Source: Oligoflexales bacterium (GTDB lineage Bacteria > Bdellovibrionota > Oligoflexia > Oligoflexales > Oligoflexaceae). Taken from it: DNA of 5,966 bases. Positions 5,443 through 5,966 of this stretch are shown in pieces. Positions within the stretch are counted from its first letter, which is position 1, and each line of letters begins with the position of its first letter. The notes below the pieces were generated by a model. It did no database searches. It was given only the letters and a program-made list of their open reading frames with translations, and was not told where the DNA came from. Location: the NCBI GenBank assembly GCA_015232735.1, contig JADFZC010000171.1:1-5966 (forward strand), in the 5' to 3' direction. The position numbers were made by a program, and so were the translations under genes.

Positions 5443-5966
5443 ATGAGACTTGCACTTGTCAAACCCAACATAGGACGCATGGAACACAGCCTTTTTGTTG
5501 ACGAGGCGCGAATGGAGCCCCTTCAGCTCGGAATACTGGCAGGGCTTACCCCTGATGACGTGGATATCACTCTCTATGACGACAGGATGGAAAGCATACC
5601 TTTTGACGAGCCCACAGATCTTGCTGCAATTACCATCGAAACCTTCACGGCAAGAAGGGCATATGAAATATCCGATGAATACAGAAAAAGGGGCGTTCCC
5701 GTAATAATGGGAGGAATGCATGCCACTCTTCTTCCCGAGGAGGTCATGCAATTTGCCGATTCCATCCTGACAGGAGACGCAGAAGGAATATGGGGAGAGG
5801 TAATCGCTGATGCAAAAAAAGGGAAATTAAAGCCTGTCTATAGGTCAAGCGTAGGAGTTCCGCAGTCAAATTTGATCTATCCACGCCGTGAAATTTTTAA
5901 AGGCAAGGGATACCTTCCTTTTTCACTCATGCAGTTCAGCAGGGGATGCGTTTTCGGATGCCATTA
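5443..5966 (+). CDS. B12-binding domain radical SAM protein, second of tandem pair (3' end outside window)
   Basis: The frame opens at ATG 5443, with GAGAGG 9 bases upstream, and remains open to the window edge (174 codons plus 2 bases). It begins MRLALVKPNI, has LYDDRM (44-49), IETFTARRAYEI (65-76), PVIMGGMHATLLPEE (86-100) and TGDAEGIW (110-117), all matching the B12-binding domain of the preceding gene. The last residues are SRGCVFGCH, giving the first two cysteines (169, 173) of CxxxCxxC; the third lies outside. Hand alignment from EPL to the start of the linker gives about 65 identities in 111 positions to the upstream protein. It has a 5-residue longer N-terminal loop (about residues 11-23). 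The two genes arose by duplication and probably share a transcript. Substrate unknown. Confidence 0.92.
   Translation, partial: MRLALVKPNIGRMEHSLFVDEARMEPLQLGILAGLTPDDVDITLYDDRMESIPFDEPTDLAAITIETFTARRAYEISDEYRKRGVPVIMGGMHATLLPEEVMQFADSILTGDAEGIWGEVIADAKKGKLKPVYRSSVGVPQSNLIYPRREIFKGKGYLPFSLMQFSRGCVFGCH

Overview
The window looks like chromosomal DNA from an uncultured or poorly described Gram-negative, probably anaerobic bacterium. The reasons are two lipoprotein genes, a NifS-type desulfurase remnant, and tandem genes for cobalamin-binding radical SAM enzymes, which are common in deltaproteobacterial and related anaerobic lineages. Base composition is moderate (mid-40s %GC by eye). No RNA gene, CRISPR array, insertion sequence or phage gene is visible. 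The taxonomic placement is inference only.

Layout from left to right. (1) Positions 49-519, minus strand: the N-terminal third of a NifS/IscS-like cysteine desulfurase. It ends before the PLP lysine and the catalytic cysteine, so it is probably a remnant. A possible further reading frame overlaps its end and runs off the left edge. (2) Positions 520-893: a 374-bp divergent spacer with an 11-12 bp direct repeat, a 9-bp inverted repeat, nested potential hairpins and weak promoter-like boxes. (3) Positions 894-2282, plus strand, and 2283-3812, minus strand: two predicted lipoproteins of unrecognised family. They converge tail to tail with no base between their stop codons. (4) Positions 3813-4133: an AT-rich 321-bp divergent control region with a good candidate promoter for the minus-strand lipoprotein and three separate palindromic elements. 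(5) Positions 4134-5429 and 5443-end, plus strand: two tandem, clearly paralogous B12-binding radical SAM proteins (about 58% identical over the N-terminal part by hand count). They are 13 bp apart, and the second is cut by the window edge just inside its [4Fe-4S] cysteine motif.

How the parts relate. The two radical SAM genes almost certainly form an operon and may act on the same or successive substrates. Nothing in the window names the substrate. The lipoprotein pair may form a surface or periplasmic unit, but that rests only on adjacency and shared export signals. The most interesting points are the tandem radical SAM pair with its palindrome-rich control region, the two abutting unknown lipoproteins, and the truncated desulfurase.
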